Shown: positions 1 to 7,048 of the stretch, piece by piece
Layout of the letters: each line of letters opens with the position of its first letter
Numbering within the stretch: the stretch's first letter is position 1
Assembly: GCF_023227905.1 (NCBI RefSeq)
Contig: NZ_JALOCF010000091.1
Location: forward strand, 1-10,009
From: Methylobacter sp.
GTDB taxonomy: Bacteria; Pseudomonadota; Gammaproteobacteria; Methylococcales; Methylomonadaceae
DNA length: 10,009 nt
Direction: 5' to 3'
The notes under the pieces: generated by a model
What the model was told of the DNA's origin: nothing
Seen by the model: the letters and a program-made list of their open reading frames with translations, nothing else
Database searches by the model: none
Program-made: the position numbers and the translations under genes

Positions 1-105
1 AAGCTCATAGCTTAAGGCCGGATCGGCTTCCCCAGAAAATCACTTACCACTATAAACTTTTTTGTGTCACATAATCCTGTGTTTTAGAGATGTATTTAAT
101 ATACA

Positions 106-221
106 AGGCCGGAATAAGGCCATCCAAGCGCGTAGCGCGAGGTGGCGTTTCCGGCGAGTTTGAGTGATGTTTGCCGGAAACACCAATTCTCGCTACCGCT
201 CGAACCGGCTTATTCCGGCCT
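106..221. repeat. REP/MITE-like imperfect hairpin element
   Basis: The element has exact 13-base inverted ends, AGGCCGGAATAAG (106-118) and CTTATTCCGGCCT (209-221). Between them the two halves stay largely complementary. The inner arms GTTTCCGGC (147-155) and GCCGGAAAC (173-181) pair exactly around a 17-base loop. The right end, read on the minus strand, begins GTAGGCCGGAATAAG. The GTAG head followed by a GC-rich palindrome resembles the REP elements that RAYT (TnpA-REP) transposases mobilise. It encodes no protein. A shorter resemblance, AAGGCCGGA, occurs at 14-22. No clean target-site duplication is visible. Whether it is a REP doublet or a MITE is inference. The right end merges with the 3' end of the TIR-like gene. 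Confidence 0.7.
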
Positions 222-897
222 ACGGGGCTAAAGAGCAGACATTTTCTCTCCCAAGTTTCGCCATAAGGTACCCATGTTCAAAAACTACATTTTGACGTGC
301 TCGATTTTTAGGTGGAATGTTTGATTCATGTACACCTCTTCCATGGTCGCAAGCTGTATAAAGTACAAGTGCAAAATCAGCGTCATTTGAATATCGTTCG
401 ATTTTTTCAATTATAGTCATTCCAGAGCTGGCTTGCTCATGTAATATAATTGCATCTAATCCAAGCTTTTCGATAAAGCGGCTGATTTCTTGCTTAGCCT
501 CATTGTCTCGACCGTGAACGATAAATACTTTTCGTTTATTTCTTGCAACTGCCGGTAATTGAAGGTTATTTTGAATCAGTTCATTTTTTGGAGAGGTTGT
601 GGTTTGCTGGCCAAACTCTAAAGAATCTAATAGCGGGGTAAATTGTTCCGATAGATATGTACGCCGTTCGGCATAACTACCAAACTTAGGCTTAATGAAA
701 CCCCAAAATGAATCAAGATTACGGTGATGTTTTAGCCATTGAGGTAAATGTGGAACTAACTTTGGGTTACTCAGAAGCTCATGTCTAAGCGCTTCAAATT
801 CGCTTGAATCTGCAGTCACACCAGTTGCTCGTGCAGTTAGCAAATTAACAAGGTAACTCACCTTGTCAAAATCAGTTTCTAAGAACTCAATGCTCAA
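220..897 (-). CDS. TIR-like nucleotide-binding/hydrolase protein, C-terminally truncated
   Basis: The 225-residue product has an N-terminal helical region (about 1-95, with FWGFIKPKFGSYAERR at 64-79), a linker (96-122) and a TIR-like domain of the CAP12/predicted nucleotide-binding type (about 123-221). Visible TIR-like motifs are KVFIVHGRD (123-131), LHEQASSG (152-159), TACDHGRG (181-188) and RQNVVFEHGY (201-210). Glu207 is the likely NAD-cleaving glutamate by family analogy. Relatives usually continue some 35-45 residues past the LGRENVC stretch. Here the frame ends SLAP and stops in the GTAG head of the repeat, so the last strands and helix are missing. The start is TTG (897-895): an in-frame TAG lies two codons upstream, and AGGA (910-907) precedes it by 9 bases. 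It is probably a defence (NAD-depletion) effector or its remnant. Family membership is fairly sure; activity is doubtful. Confidence 0.75.
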   Translation of the reverse strand: MSIEFLETDFDKVSYLVNLLTARATGVTADSSEFEALRHELLSNPKLVPHLPQWLKHHRNLDSFWGFIKPKFGSYAERRTYLSEQFTPLLDSLEFGQQTTTSPKNELIQNNLQLPAVARNKRKVFIVHGRDNEAKQEISRFIEKLGLDAIILHEQASSGMTIIEKIERYSNDADFALVLYTACDHGRGVHESNIPPKNRARQNVVFEHGYLMAKLGRENVCSLAP

Positions 898-916
898 TGT
901 CTAAATTCCTATTGTG

Positions 917-933
917 AATCGAAATACTCGATT
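917..933. promoter_or_regulatory. Perfect dyad upstream of the TIR-like gene
   Basis: AATCGA (917-922) and TCGATT (928-933) form a perfect 6-base inverted repeat around a 5-base spacer. The dyad lies 19 bases before the TTG start of the minus-strand TIR-like gene and just outside its Shine-Dalgarno sequence. It could be an operator for that gene or a weak hairpin in the trailer of the upstream psd operon, which is transcribed toward it. There is no T-run, so a terminator is less likely. No promoter hexamers are convincing here. Confidence 0.25.
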
Positions 934-962
934 TCTCTATTTAAGTACACCTTGATCCAGCC

Positions 963-975
963 AGGCCGGAATAAG
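963..975. repeat. Solitary copy of the 13-base repeat end
   Basis: AGGCCGGAATAAG here is identical to the left end of the hairpin element at 106-118 and the exact reverse complement of 209-221. It lies one base beyond the psd stop codon. No partner arm is seen nearby, so it is a relic or a half-element. It faces the right end of the complete element across the TIR-like gene. Confidence 0.55.
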
Positions 976-976
976 A

Positions 977-1837
977 TTAACCAACAACCCGCCCAATCAA
1001 TTCCCCCAATTTAACCGTCTTTTCCGCTTTAAACTCGGCATCCCACTCCGCCTTATCCTTGCCAAACAACACAATAATCGTAGAACCCATATTAAACCGA
1101 CCCATTTCTTCGCCGATTTTCAACGTAGGCGCATCACCGTCATATTGCCAATTTTGCACTGATGTAATGCTCGGCGGCGTGACGACGCCATGCCAGACAG
1201 TCTCTACGCTGGACACGAAGATGGCGCCGACCAGTACCAAAGCCATCGGGCCTATTTCGGTATCGAATATGGCCGCGACGCGCTCGTTTCTGGCGAATAA
1301 GCCGGGCACTGAATTGGTGGTGGCGGCATTGACGCTGAATAAGCGGCCGGGGATATGCACCATTTCCCGTAAGGTGCCGGTCAGCGGCATGTGTAGGCGG
1401 TGATAGTCTTTGGGCGACAAATAAATAGTAGTAAATACGCCGTCATTAAACGGCTCGGCGCGGGATGCATCGCCGCCCAGCAGGTCGGTCGCGGTAAAGC
1501 TTTTGCCTTTGGCCTGAAAGATTTTGCCGTCTGAAATGTCTCCGGCTTGGCTGACTGCGCCGTCCGCTGGACAGATGATCGCGTTGCTCTCGCTGCTGAA
1601 CGCTCTAACGCCGGGTTTTAGCTCGCGGGTAAAAAAGTGGTTAAAGCTCTTGTAGGCATTGATGTCCGACTCCTGCGCCTCATCCATGTTAACTCCGTAA
1701 TGCCTGATGATCTGCTTGATAAACAGGTTTTTAAAGGCTGTGTTTTCGCAGTGCGTCAGTTTGCTCATCATTTGCGACAGCGCGTGATGCGGCAGAACGT
1801 ATTGGGGCAGGGTGGTCAGGGCTTCTTTAAAGTTCAT
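977..1837 (-). CDS. psd: Phosphatidylserine decarboxylase proenzyme
   Basis: This membrane-associated enzyme converts phosphatidylserine to phosphatidylethanolamine, the last step of PE synthesis. The 286 residues are the usual length for the bacterial proenzyme. The self-cleavage motif is MGST (250-253). Cleavage between Gly251 and Ser252 would give a 251-residue beta chain and a 35-residue alpha chain carrying the pyruvoyl group. The catalytic triad positions appear as Asp92 (CPADGAV), His149 (YHRLHM) and Ser252, matching the Asp-His-Ser arrangement known for the E. coli enzyme. The start ATG overlaps the stop of the upstream FlhB-domain gene as ATGA, and no Shine-Dalgarno sequence precedes it, so translation is probably coupled. 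It is the last gene of the queF operon. No terminator is evident downstream. Confidence 0.95.
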   Translation of the reverse strand: MNFKEALTTLPQYVLPHHALSQMMSKLTHCENTAFKNLFIKQIIRHYGVNMDEAQESDINAYKSFNHFFTRELKPGVRAFSSESNAIICPADGAVSQAGDISDGKIFQAKGKSFTATDLLGGDASRAEPFNDGVFTTIYLSPKDYHRLHMPLTGTLREMVHIPGRLFSVNAATTNSVPGLFARNERVAAIFDTEIGPMALVLVGAIFVSSVETVWHGVVTPPSITSVQNWQYDGDAPTLKIGEEMGRFNMGSTIIVLFGKDKAEWDAEFKAEKTVKLGELIGRVVG

Positions 1838-2118
1838 GGTTGGTAATTGTCGGGTGTTTTGCCGCTTAAGAAGTAAGCAAACGCGATAATTTCCGCGACG
1901 GCAACGTAGAGTTCATTGGGGATTTCATCGCCTAACGGAATTTGAGCCAGAATTCTTGCCAATTCCGGCTCGGTTTGTAGCGGTATTCCGTGGTGTTCGG
2001 CGATTGCTAAGATTTGCTCTGCGGTAAGACCTGAGCCCTTGGCAGTCACCTTGGGCGCGTTCTTGCCGTCGTATTTTAACGCGACGGCAATGTCCGAGGT
2101 GTAATAGGTCTTAGCCAT
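1834..2118 (-). CDS. Stand-alone FlhB/EscU C-terminal-domain protein
   Basis: The 94-residue protein matches the cytoplasmic C-terminal domain of the FlhB/YscU/EscU/HrcU export-switch family: IAVALKYDG near the N-terminus, then AKGSG, a helix with ILAIAEHHGIPL, and the ELARILAQIPLGDEIP stretch. It has no membrane segments. The family's autocleavage motif NPTH, expected just before the VALKY strand, is replaced by YTSD, so cleavage is not expected. Such free-standing domains are often annotated as type III export-apparatus switch proteins or FhlB; their role is unclear. I chose the ATG at 2118 because it lies 5 bases after the queF stop with AAGG just upstream and because the domain begins there. 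A longer in-frame ATG at 2157 would overlap queF by 34 bases. No other flagellar or secretion gene is present. Confidence 0.85.
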   Translation of the reverse strand: MAKTYYTSDIAVALKYDGKNAPKVTAKGSGLTAEQILAIAEHHGIPLQTEPELARILAQIPLGDEIPNELYVAVAEIIAFAYFLSGKTPDNYQP

Positions 2119-2123
2119 GAGCC

Positions 2124-2513
2124 TTAAGGCAGCGTAACCAGTTCCGGCGCTTGCCAATCGGGATTTTTATGTTCTACAACGACGGTTGTGTAGATGCCGC
2201 CGCGTACATTGAACTCGGCGCGGATGCGCATGAAGTTCGGCGAAATGGCTTTTACGAGGTCATCGAGGATTTCATTGGTGACGGCTTCATGAAATGCGCC
2301 TTGGTCGCGGAATGCCCACATGTACAGCTTGAGCGCTTTAAGTTCCACGCACAGCTTTGCGGGGATGTATTCGATCTGGATGGTGGCAAAATCCGGCTGG
2401 CCTGTTTTTGGGCACAGACAGGTGAACTCAGGCACATCGATGCGGATCGTGTAATCACGGCCTGGTTTTGGGTTGTCGAAAGTTTCCAGATCTTTGCTTG
2501 GTTGTGTTGTCAT
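2124..2513 (-). CDS. queF: NADPH-dependent 7-cyano-7-deazaguanine reductase
   Basis: QueF reduces the nitrile of preQ0 to the aminomethyl group of preQ1 with two NADPH, a cytosolic step of queuosine synthesis for tRNA wobble bases. At 129 residues it is the short, single-domain (Bacillus-like) form that works as a tunnel-fold multimer. Visible marks are FTCLCPKTGQPDFA (30-43), with Cys34 forming the thioimide and Asp41 the likely proton donor; the QueF motif ELKALKLY (57-64), which binds NADPH; and FHE (74-76), for substrate binding. It is the first gene of the minus-strand operon. No Shine-Dalgarno sequence precedes the ATG at 2513. A TATAAA box lies only 5 bases upstream of it. Confidence 0.95.
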   Translation of the reverse strand: MTTQPSKDLETFDNPKPGRDYTIRIDVPEFTCLCPKTGQPDFATIQIEYIPAKLCVELKALKLYMWAFRDQGAFHEAVTNEILDDLVKAISPNFMRIRAEFNVRGGIYTTVVVEHKNPDWQAPELVTLP

Positions 2514-2645
2514 TTCAGTTTATATGTAAAAAAAAGAGGGTACAAAAAGTAGGCGCCTTAGATGAAAAAATTCGATACTCGGCTAATTATCGTTAATAAT
2601 AGGCCGTTATTTTAATTCAACTGTCGGGATATTCATACCAGTACT
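2514..2645. promoter_or_regulatory. Divergent promoter region between queF and smc
   Basis: The 132-base AT-rich spacer separates divergent genes and must hold both promoters. For smc, a weak candidate is TTCGAT (2571-2576), an 18-base spacer, then AATAAT (2595-2600), which is 5/6 to the -10 consensus and 45 bases before the ATG. For queF, TATAAA (2524-2519 on the minus strand) is 5/6 to the -10 consensus but sits so close to the ATG that transcription from it would start at or near the start codon. Its best -35 (TTGTAC, 2545-2540) has a short 15-base spacer. Neither gene has a clear Shine-Dalgarno sequence. Confidence 0.35.
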
Positions 2646-5600
2646 ATGAAACTGGAAAAAATCAAGCTTTCGGGTTTCAAATCTTTTGTTGATCAAACGG
2701 TCATACCGATCACTGGTAATTTGACCGCCATCGTCGGGCCTAACGGCTGCGGAAAATCCAATATTATCGATGCAGTGCGCTGGGTGATGGGCGAAAGCTC
2801 TGCCAAGCATTTGCGCGGCGGCAGCATGGCCGACGTAATCTTTAACGGTTCATCCGGGCGCAAGCCGGTCAGTACGGCTTCGGTCGAGTTGGTTTTTAAT
2901 AACACCGACAGCAAGCTGGGCGGTGAATATTCGCAATACGATACTATCGCAATCAAACGCCAGGTCAGCCGCGACGGCACCTCCGTGTTCATGCTCAACG
3001 GTTCGCGTTGCCGACGCAAAGACATCACCGATATATTTCTGGGCACAGGGCTGGGCTCACGAAGCTACGCGATCATCGAGCAGGGCACGATTTCCCGCAT
3101 GGTAGAAGCCAAGCCGGAGGATTTAAGGGTTCATATCGAAGAAGCGGCGGGCGTTTCCAAATATAAGGAACGTCGAAGTGAAACCGAAACCCGGATGAGG
3201 CATACCCGCGAAAACTTGGAGCGGTTGGACGATTTGCGCGACGAAGTTGAAAAGCAAATCAAGCATCTGCAAAAGCAGGCCGAAAAAGCCGAAAAATATA
3301 CCGAGCTTAAAAAGAAGGAACGCCAATACCGGTTGGAGTTGTTGGCGATGCGCTGGAACGCCTATCATCAGGCTGCGAAACAGCTGGATGAAAAGTTGCA
3401 GACGGTCGCCCACGAGCACAACCGATTGTTTGTCGAGCTGCGTGACATCGATAACACCATTGAAGCCAAACGCGCCGAGCATAAAACCCAGCAACAGCAA
3501 ACCAACAGCTCTCAAGGCGATTATTACCAGATTGTCGCCGAAGTCAGCGGTCTTGAGCAGACCATCAAGCACAGCGAAACCAGCCGTGAACAAACCTTGG
3601 TCGAAATTAATCGCTTGCGCCAGCAGGCCGATCAGTCGCTAACAGAACTCGAAGCCGATGTGCAGCAGCTGGAACAGATCAAAGAGGCTTTGTTTGAAGC
3701 GGAAGAGGCATTGATTGTTGCCGAGGAAAGGCAGGAAGATGTTTTATACAGCCAGCAGGAAGTGCAGCAGCAGAAAAGTTCCTGGCAGGAACAATGGGAA
3801 GTGTATCGCACCACCAGTTCGAGTTATAAGGAACAGTCCGAAGTGCAGCGGGTAAAAACCGCGCAGTTGGAAAACCAGAATCGCCAGCTGCAAATCCGCC
3901 TGGATAAATTGCATAACGAGCGTAGTGAGCTGGAATCCAGCGAGCTGCAAAGCGAGATTGCATCTCTGGATGCCGGCATCGAACTTATTGAAACGCAACG
4001 CGATGATCTGCAAAAGCAGCTTGAAGGCCTGCATCAGCAGATACGCGAACAGCGCCAGCAGATCAAGCAGTATCATGATGAATTGCATGCGCGCCGCTCG
4101 GAAATGCACAGCGTAAAAGGCAAAATCACCTCGCTGAAATTGTTGCAGCAACATGCGATGGGCAAAGACAACAAGCACCTGAGCGCATGGCTTGAGTCCG
4201 TTGATCTGACCGAAAACCGCCGTCTTGCCGAGTTTCTGGATGTGCAGACAGGTTGGGATACGGCGGTTGAAACGGTGCTGGGCTCTTATCTGGAAGCGAT
4301 TTGCATTGAAAGCGCCGATCAGGTTATTCCGGGTCTGCAACGGTTGACCGATGAATCGTTGATGCTGGTTGAGACCGGAGTTAAATCAGCGGGCTACACT
4401 GACGCTAACCCGGCCTATACCCTCTTATTGGACAAGGTAAAAGCGCCGTGGGATTTGAGCAATTTGCTGGCCGGCGTTTACTGCGCCGACGATGTTGAAA
4501 CGGCCAGAGCCTTATCTTCCCAGCTTAAAGCGCATGAATCGGTCATTACCCCGGATGGTACCTGGTTTGGCTCCGGCTGGATAAAAATAATCCGCGCCAA
4601 AGACAGCAAAACCGGCGTATTGCAGCGCGAAAAAGAGTTGCGCCTGTTGAAGCAGCGGCAGGAAGATCTGCACATTGAGATTGAAGCTCTTGAATACCAG
4701 CTGGAATCTGCCGAAACCGGCTTGAAAGACGCTGAAGTCCAGCGTGAATCGATTCAGCAACAGGACAATAGCCTGGGGAGTGAACTGTCGGTAAAAAGCG
4801 CCGAATTCAGTGCGCGTTCCGCCCGTTTGGAACATCAGCAGCGCCGTCTGGAGCAGGTCTGCAACGATATTGACGATATCAGCATTGAGACCGCTGAAAA
4901 TGCCGAGACCATCGCCGAATCCCGGCTGTTGCAGGAACAGGCCGAACAGGTCATGGCCGAGCAGGAGCAAAAAAAACAAAGCTTGGAGACGTTAAACCAG
5001 GAGTTGCAATCCGAGCAACAGCGTATCGATCAATCCGCTAATGAAGCCAGACAGCAGGTTTACAGTATCAAGTCGAAGATCGAATCGCTACGTTCATCCG
5101 AATCCCTAACCGGTAAACAGCTGGACCGATTGCAGCAGCAACATCAACAATCGATAGAACGCATCGCCGAGCTGGAAAAAAATCTGCACCAAACGTTGAC
5201 TCCTATGGACGAAGAAAAAAAGCAGCTGGAGCAAATGCTGGTGGATAAGGGGAAGCTGGAGATTCGTTTGCACGAACAACGTCAGCTTCAGGAAGACCTT
5301 GAAGCGGAAATAACCCAGCTATCCGAACAACATATCCGGGTGCAGCGCGCTTTGGAAAAGCAGAAAGAAGCGCTGGATACGATTCGTTTTGAGTTGCAGG
5401 AAAGCAAAGTGCGCCAGCAAACCGTCAACGAGCAGCTGAAAGAAATCGATGCCGATGTCGAGCAGGTGCTTCATAGCTTGCCGGAACAGGCCGAAGAAAA
5501 CAGCTGGAAAAGAACAGTCGATGACTTATTGGCTCAAATCGAAAGATTAGGTACCATTAACCTGACCGCAATAGAAGAGTACAAGGCTCAGTCCGAGCGA

Positions 5601-6161
5601 ATGAATTTTCTGAATGAGCAACATGCCGATTTAATCGAGGCCTTGCAAACGCTGGATCAGGCAATCAGTAAAATCGATAAGGAAAGTCGGCAGCGGTTTA
5701 AGGAAACATTCGATAAAATAAACACCGGTTTGCAGGAAAAGTTCCCGAAATTATTCGGGGGCGGTCATGCTTATCTGGAATTGACTGAACAAGACGAGTT
5801 GGAATCGGGCGTAAACATTATTGCCAGACCTCCCGGCAAAAAAAACAGCTCTATACACTTGTTGTCAGGCGGAGAGAAAGCGTTGACGGCGGTAGCCTTG
5901 GTGTTTTCTATTTTCGAACTCAATCCAGCGCCTTTCTGTTTGCTGGATGAAGTCGATGCGCCGCTGGATGACGCTAATGTTGGGCGGTTTTCAAGGATGG
6001 TCGAAGAAATGTCGGCATCTGTGCAATTTTTGTATATTTCCCATAACAAGGCGACTATGGAAATTGCAAAACAGCTGGCAGGTGTTACTATGAAAGAGCC
6101 GGGCGTGTCCCGGATGGTCGCAGTTGATATTGAAGAAGCAGTGAGTCTGGCGGAAACCTAA
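2646..6161 (+). CDS. smc: Chromosome segregation protein SMC
   Basis: SMC is the ATPase core of the bacterial condensin complex with ScpA and ScpB, which loads on the chromosome near the origin and aligns the arms. The 1171 residues are the full family length. In order: an N-terminal ATPase half with Walker A GPNGCGKS (31-38); a long Glu/Gln/Lys-rich coiled coil to about residue 500; a hinge at roughly 515-650; the returning coiled coil to about 1010; and a C-terminal ATPase half with signature LSGGE (1073-1077), Walker B FCLLDE (1097-1102) and switch His1133 (YISHNK). All catalytic motifs are intact. The stop codon overlaps the zipA ATG as TAATG, so the two genes form an operon. scpA and scpB are not in the window. 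Presence of SMC rather than MukB excludes enteric-type gammaproteobacteria. Confidence 0.98.
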   Translation: MKLEKIKLSGFKSFVDQTVIPITGNLTAIVGPNGCGKSNIIDAVRWVMGESSAKHLRGGSMADVIFNGSSGRKPVSTASVELVFNNTDSKLGGEYSQYDTIAIKRQVSRDGTSVFMLNGSRCRRKDITDIFLGTGLGSRSYAIIEQGTISRMVEAKPEDLRVHIEEAAGVSKYKERRSETETRMRHTRENLERLDDLRDEVEKQIKHLQKQAEKAEKYTELKKKERQYRLELLAMRWNAYHQAAKQLDEKLQTVAHEHNRLFVELRDIDNTIEAKRAEHKTQQQQTNSSQGDYYQIVAEVSGLEQTIKHSETSREQTLVEINRLRQQADQSLTELEADVQQLEQIKEALFEAEEALIVAEERQEDVLYSQQEVQQQKSSWQEQWEVYRTTSSSYKEQSEVQRVKTAQLENQNRQLQIRLDKLHNERSELESSELQSEIASLDAGIELIETQRDDLQKQLEGLHQQIREQRQQIKQYHDELHARRSEMHSVKGKITSLKLLQQHAMGKDNKHLSAWLESVDLTENRRLAEFLDVQTGWDTAVETVLGSYLEAICIESADQVIPGLQRLTDESLMLVETGVKSAGYTDANPAYTLLLDKVKAPWDLSNLLAGVYCADDVETARALSSQLKAHESVITPDGTWFGSGWIKIIRAKDSKTGVLQREKELRLLKQRQEDLHIEIEALEYQLESAETGLKDAEVQRESIQQQDNSLGSELSVKSAEFSARSARLEHQQRRLEQVCNDIDDISIETAENAETIAESRLLQEQAEQVMAEQEQKKQSLETLNQELQSEQQRIDQSANEARQQVYSIKSKIESLRSSESLTGKQLDRLQQQHQQSIERIAELEKNLHQTLTPMDEEKKQLEQMLVDKGKLEIRLHEQRQLQEDLEAEITQLSEQHIRVQRALEKQKEALDTIRFELQESKVRQQTVNEQLKEIDADVEQVLHSLPEQAEENSWKRTVDDLLAQIERLGTINLTAIEEYKAQSERMNFLNEQHADLIEALQTLDQAISKIDKESRQRFKETFDKINTGLQEKFPKLFGGGHAYLELTEQDELESGVNIIARPPGKKNSSIHLLSGGEKALTAVALVFSIFELNPAPFCLLDEVDAPLDDANVGRFSRMVEEMSASVQFLYISHNKATMEIAKQLAGVTMKEPGVSRMVAVDIEEAVSLAET

Positions 6162-6847
6162 TGGATAAAGAAATTTTAAGAATAGTAATTATTGCAACCG
6201 GCATGCTAGTCGTTATTGGCATGTTGGTTTGGGCTTATATCAAAGATAAAAAAGCACGTGAAGACATGGATTTTTACGATGATGCCGGCGATCATCCGCT
6301 GACGTCGGATGCTTCGGACATAAAAGGCGATTTTGATATTGCTTCGTTGGCTGCTTCTGAAAGTCATGCCGGTGTTCATCCTCATGAATACTATGATGAA
6401 GACGATGACGAGGATTACTATGAGCAGGATGACGACATAGAGCCGCCGCCACGCGCTACCGCACCGGCGATTATTCAGTTCAGTATTATCACCAAGGCGG
6501 ACGAGGATTTTAACGGCGCTGACTTGGTTGAAGCCTTTGAAGCGGTCGGGCTTGAATACGGCAGCTTAAAAATATTTGAACGCCTGGATGCTAATCGGTT
6601 GGTCGATTATGGCGTGGCGTGTATTGTTGAACCGGGCACGTTTCCGGATAAAGATTTGGAAAATTTCTACTGCCCCGGCATCGTGTTTTTTATGCAGCCT
6701 GAAGCACTGGATGATGCACCGGCGGTTTTTGACGATTATGTAGAAACAATCAATACATTGGCCGCGAAATTGGATGGCGTTATTCTTGACCATAGAAGAC
6801 AGCCGCTGACCGAAGCGACCGTTCAAGCCATTCGCCAGAGTTTGTGA
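6161..6847 (+). CDS. zipA: Cell division protein ZipA
   Basis: ZipA tethers the FtsZ ring to the inner membrane and is a gammaproteobacterial divisome protein. The 228-residue product has one N-terminal transmembrane helix (about 6-27), leaving its start in the periplasm. A basic KDKKAR stretch (28-33) follows on the cytoplasmic side, then a short linker with a very acidic Asp/Glu/Tyr run (77-93) and Pro-Pro-Pro (95-97). The C-terminal FtsZ-binding domain (about 103-228) includes IIQFSIITK, FNGADLVEAFEAVGLEYG and QAIRQSL. It is shorter than E. coli ZipA (about 328 residues) because the linker is short and acidic instead of long and Pro/Gln-rich. GGCGGA near the end of smc may serve as its ribosome-binding site, with coupling through the one-base overlap. 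Confidence 0.92.
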   Translation: MDKEILRIVIIATGMLVVIGMLVWAYIKDKKAREDMDFYDDAGDHPLTSDASDIKGDFDIASLAASESHAGVHPHEYYDEDDDEDYYEQDDDIEPPPRATAPAIIQFSIITKADEDFNGADLVEAFEAVGLEYGSLKIFERLDANRLVDYGVACIVEPGTFPDKDLENFYCPGIVFFMQPEALDDAPAVFDDYVETINTLAAKLDGVILDHRRQPLTEATVQAIRQSL

Positions 6848-6930
6848 TCTTAATGTAGCTGCTTTTTAGTTACGCATAGTCATTAAACTTAGATATAACA
6901 CCACAAAGACAGTTAAAGCTTCGTGTCTCT

Positions 6931-6958
6931 GCCGAATGGGGCAATTGCTCCGTTCGGC
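6931..6958. terminator. GC-rich hairpin between zipA and the LigA-like gene
   Basis: GCCGAATGGGGC (6931-6942) pairs with GCTCCGTTCGGC (6947-6958) around an AATT loop, giving a 12-base stem with two G-U wobbles. There is no T-run after it on either strand, so it is not a standard intrinsic terminator. It lies 83 bases after the zipA stop. It could reduce read-through from smc-zipA, stabilise the 3' end of that mRNA, or be a relic repeat. Confidence 0.35.
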
Positions 6959-6987
6959 CAAGCCTTATAGATACGCTGTGCGTACCA

Positions 6988-7015
6988 TTGAATGCCCAAG
7001 GTATGCAGGTATCTT
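6988..7015 (+). promoter_or_regulatory. Candidate sigma-70-type promoter of the LigA-like gene
   Basis: TTGAAT (6988-6993, 4/6 to the -35 consensus), a 16-base spacer and TATCTT (7010-7015, 4/6 to the -10 consensus) lie 33 bases before the ATG at 7049. CGGA (7037-7040), 8 bases before that ATG, is a moderate ribosome-binding site. The position after the 6931-6958 hairpin would let this gene be expressed independently of zipA. The hexamers are modest. Confidence 0.3.
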
Positions 7016-7048
7016 TTACAAAGCGCGTTTTCTGCTCGGATTATTTAA

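Noticed and set aside
1..105. Possible remnant of the missing TIR C-terminus left of the repeat
   Set aside because: Minus-strand translations in three frames show early stops and no match to the expected tail. Only a short AAGGCCGGA repeat fragment at 14-22 is visible.
1059..1403. Plus-strand 114-codon frame opposite psd
   Set aside because: It is antisense to an intact psd with all catalytic residues, and its translation shows no domain.
2119..2157. Longer start for the FlhB-domain gene inside queF
   Set aside because: The extra 13 residues are encoded by the conserved queF 3' end in another frame and add nothing to the domain. The internal ATG has a better position.
2151..2552. Plus-strand 133-codon frame opposite queF
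   Set aside because: It is a shadow of queF on the other strand, with no recognisable domain.
3480..4080. Clusters of CAG/CAA-type triplets in smc, looking like a repeat tract
   Set aside because: They are scattered Gln/Glu codons of the coiled coil without a regular unit, so not a microsatellite or CRISPR array.
3744..4340. Minus-strand 198-codon frame inside smc
   Set aside because: It is antisense to the coiled coil. Its Leu/Phe/Gln-rich, membrane-like look comes from the complement of Glu/Gln/Lys codons.
4512..4979. Minus-strand 155-codon hydrophobic frame inside smc
   Set aside because: Same artefact: it is antisense to coiled-coil codons.
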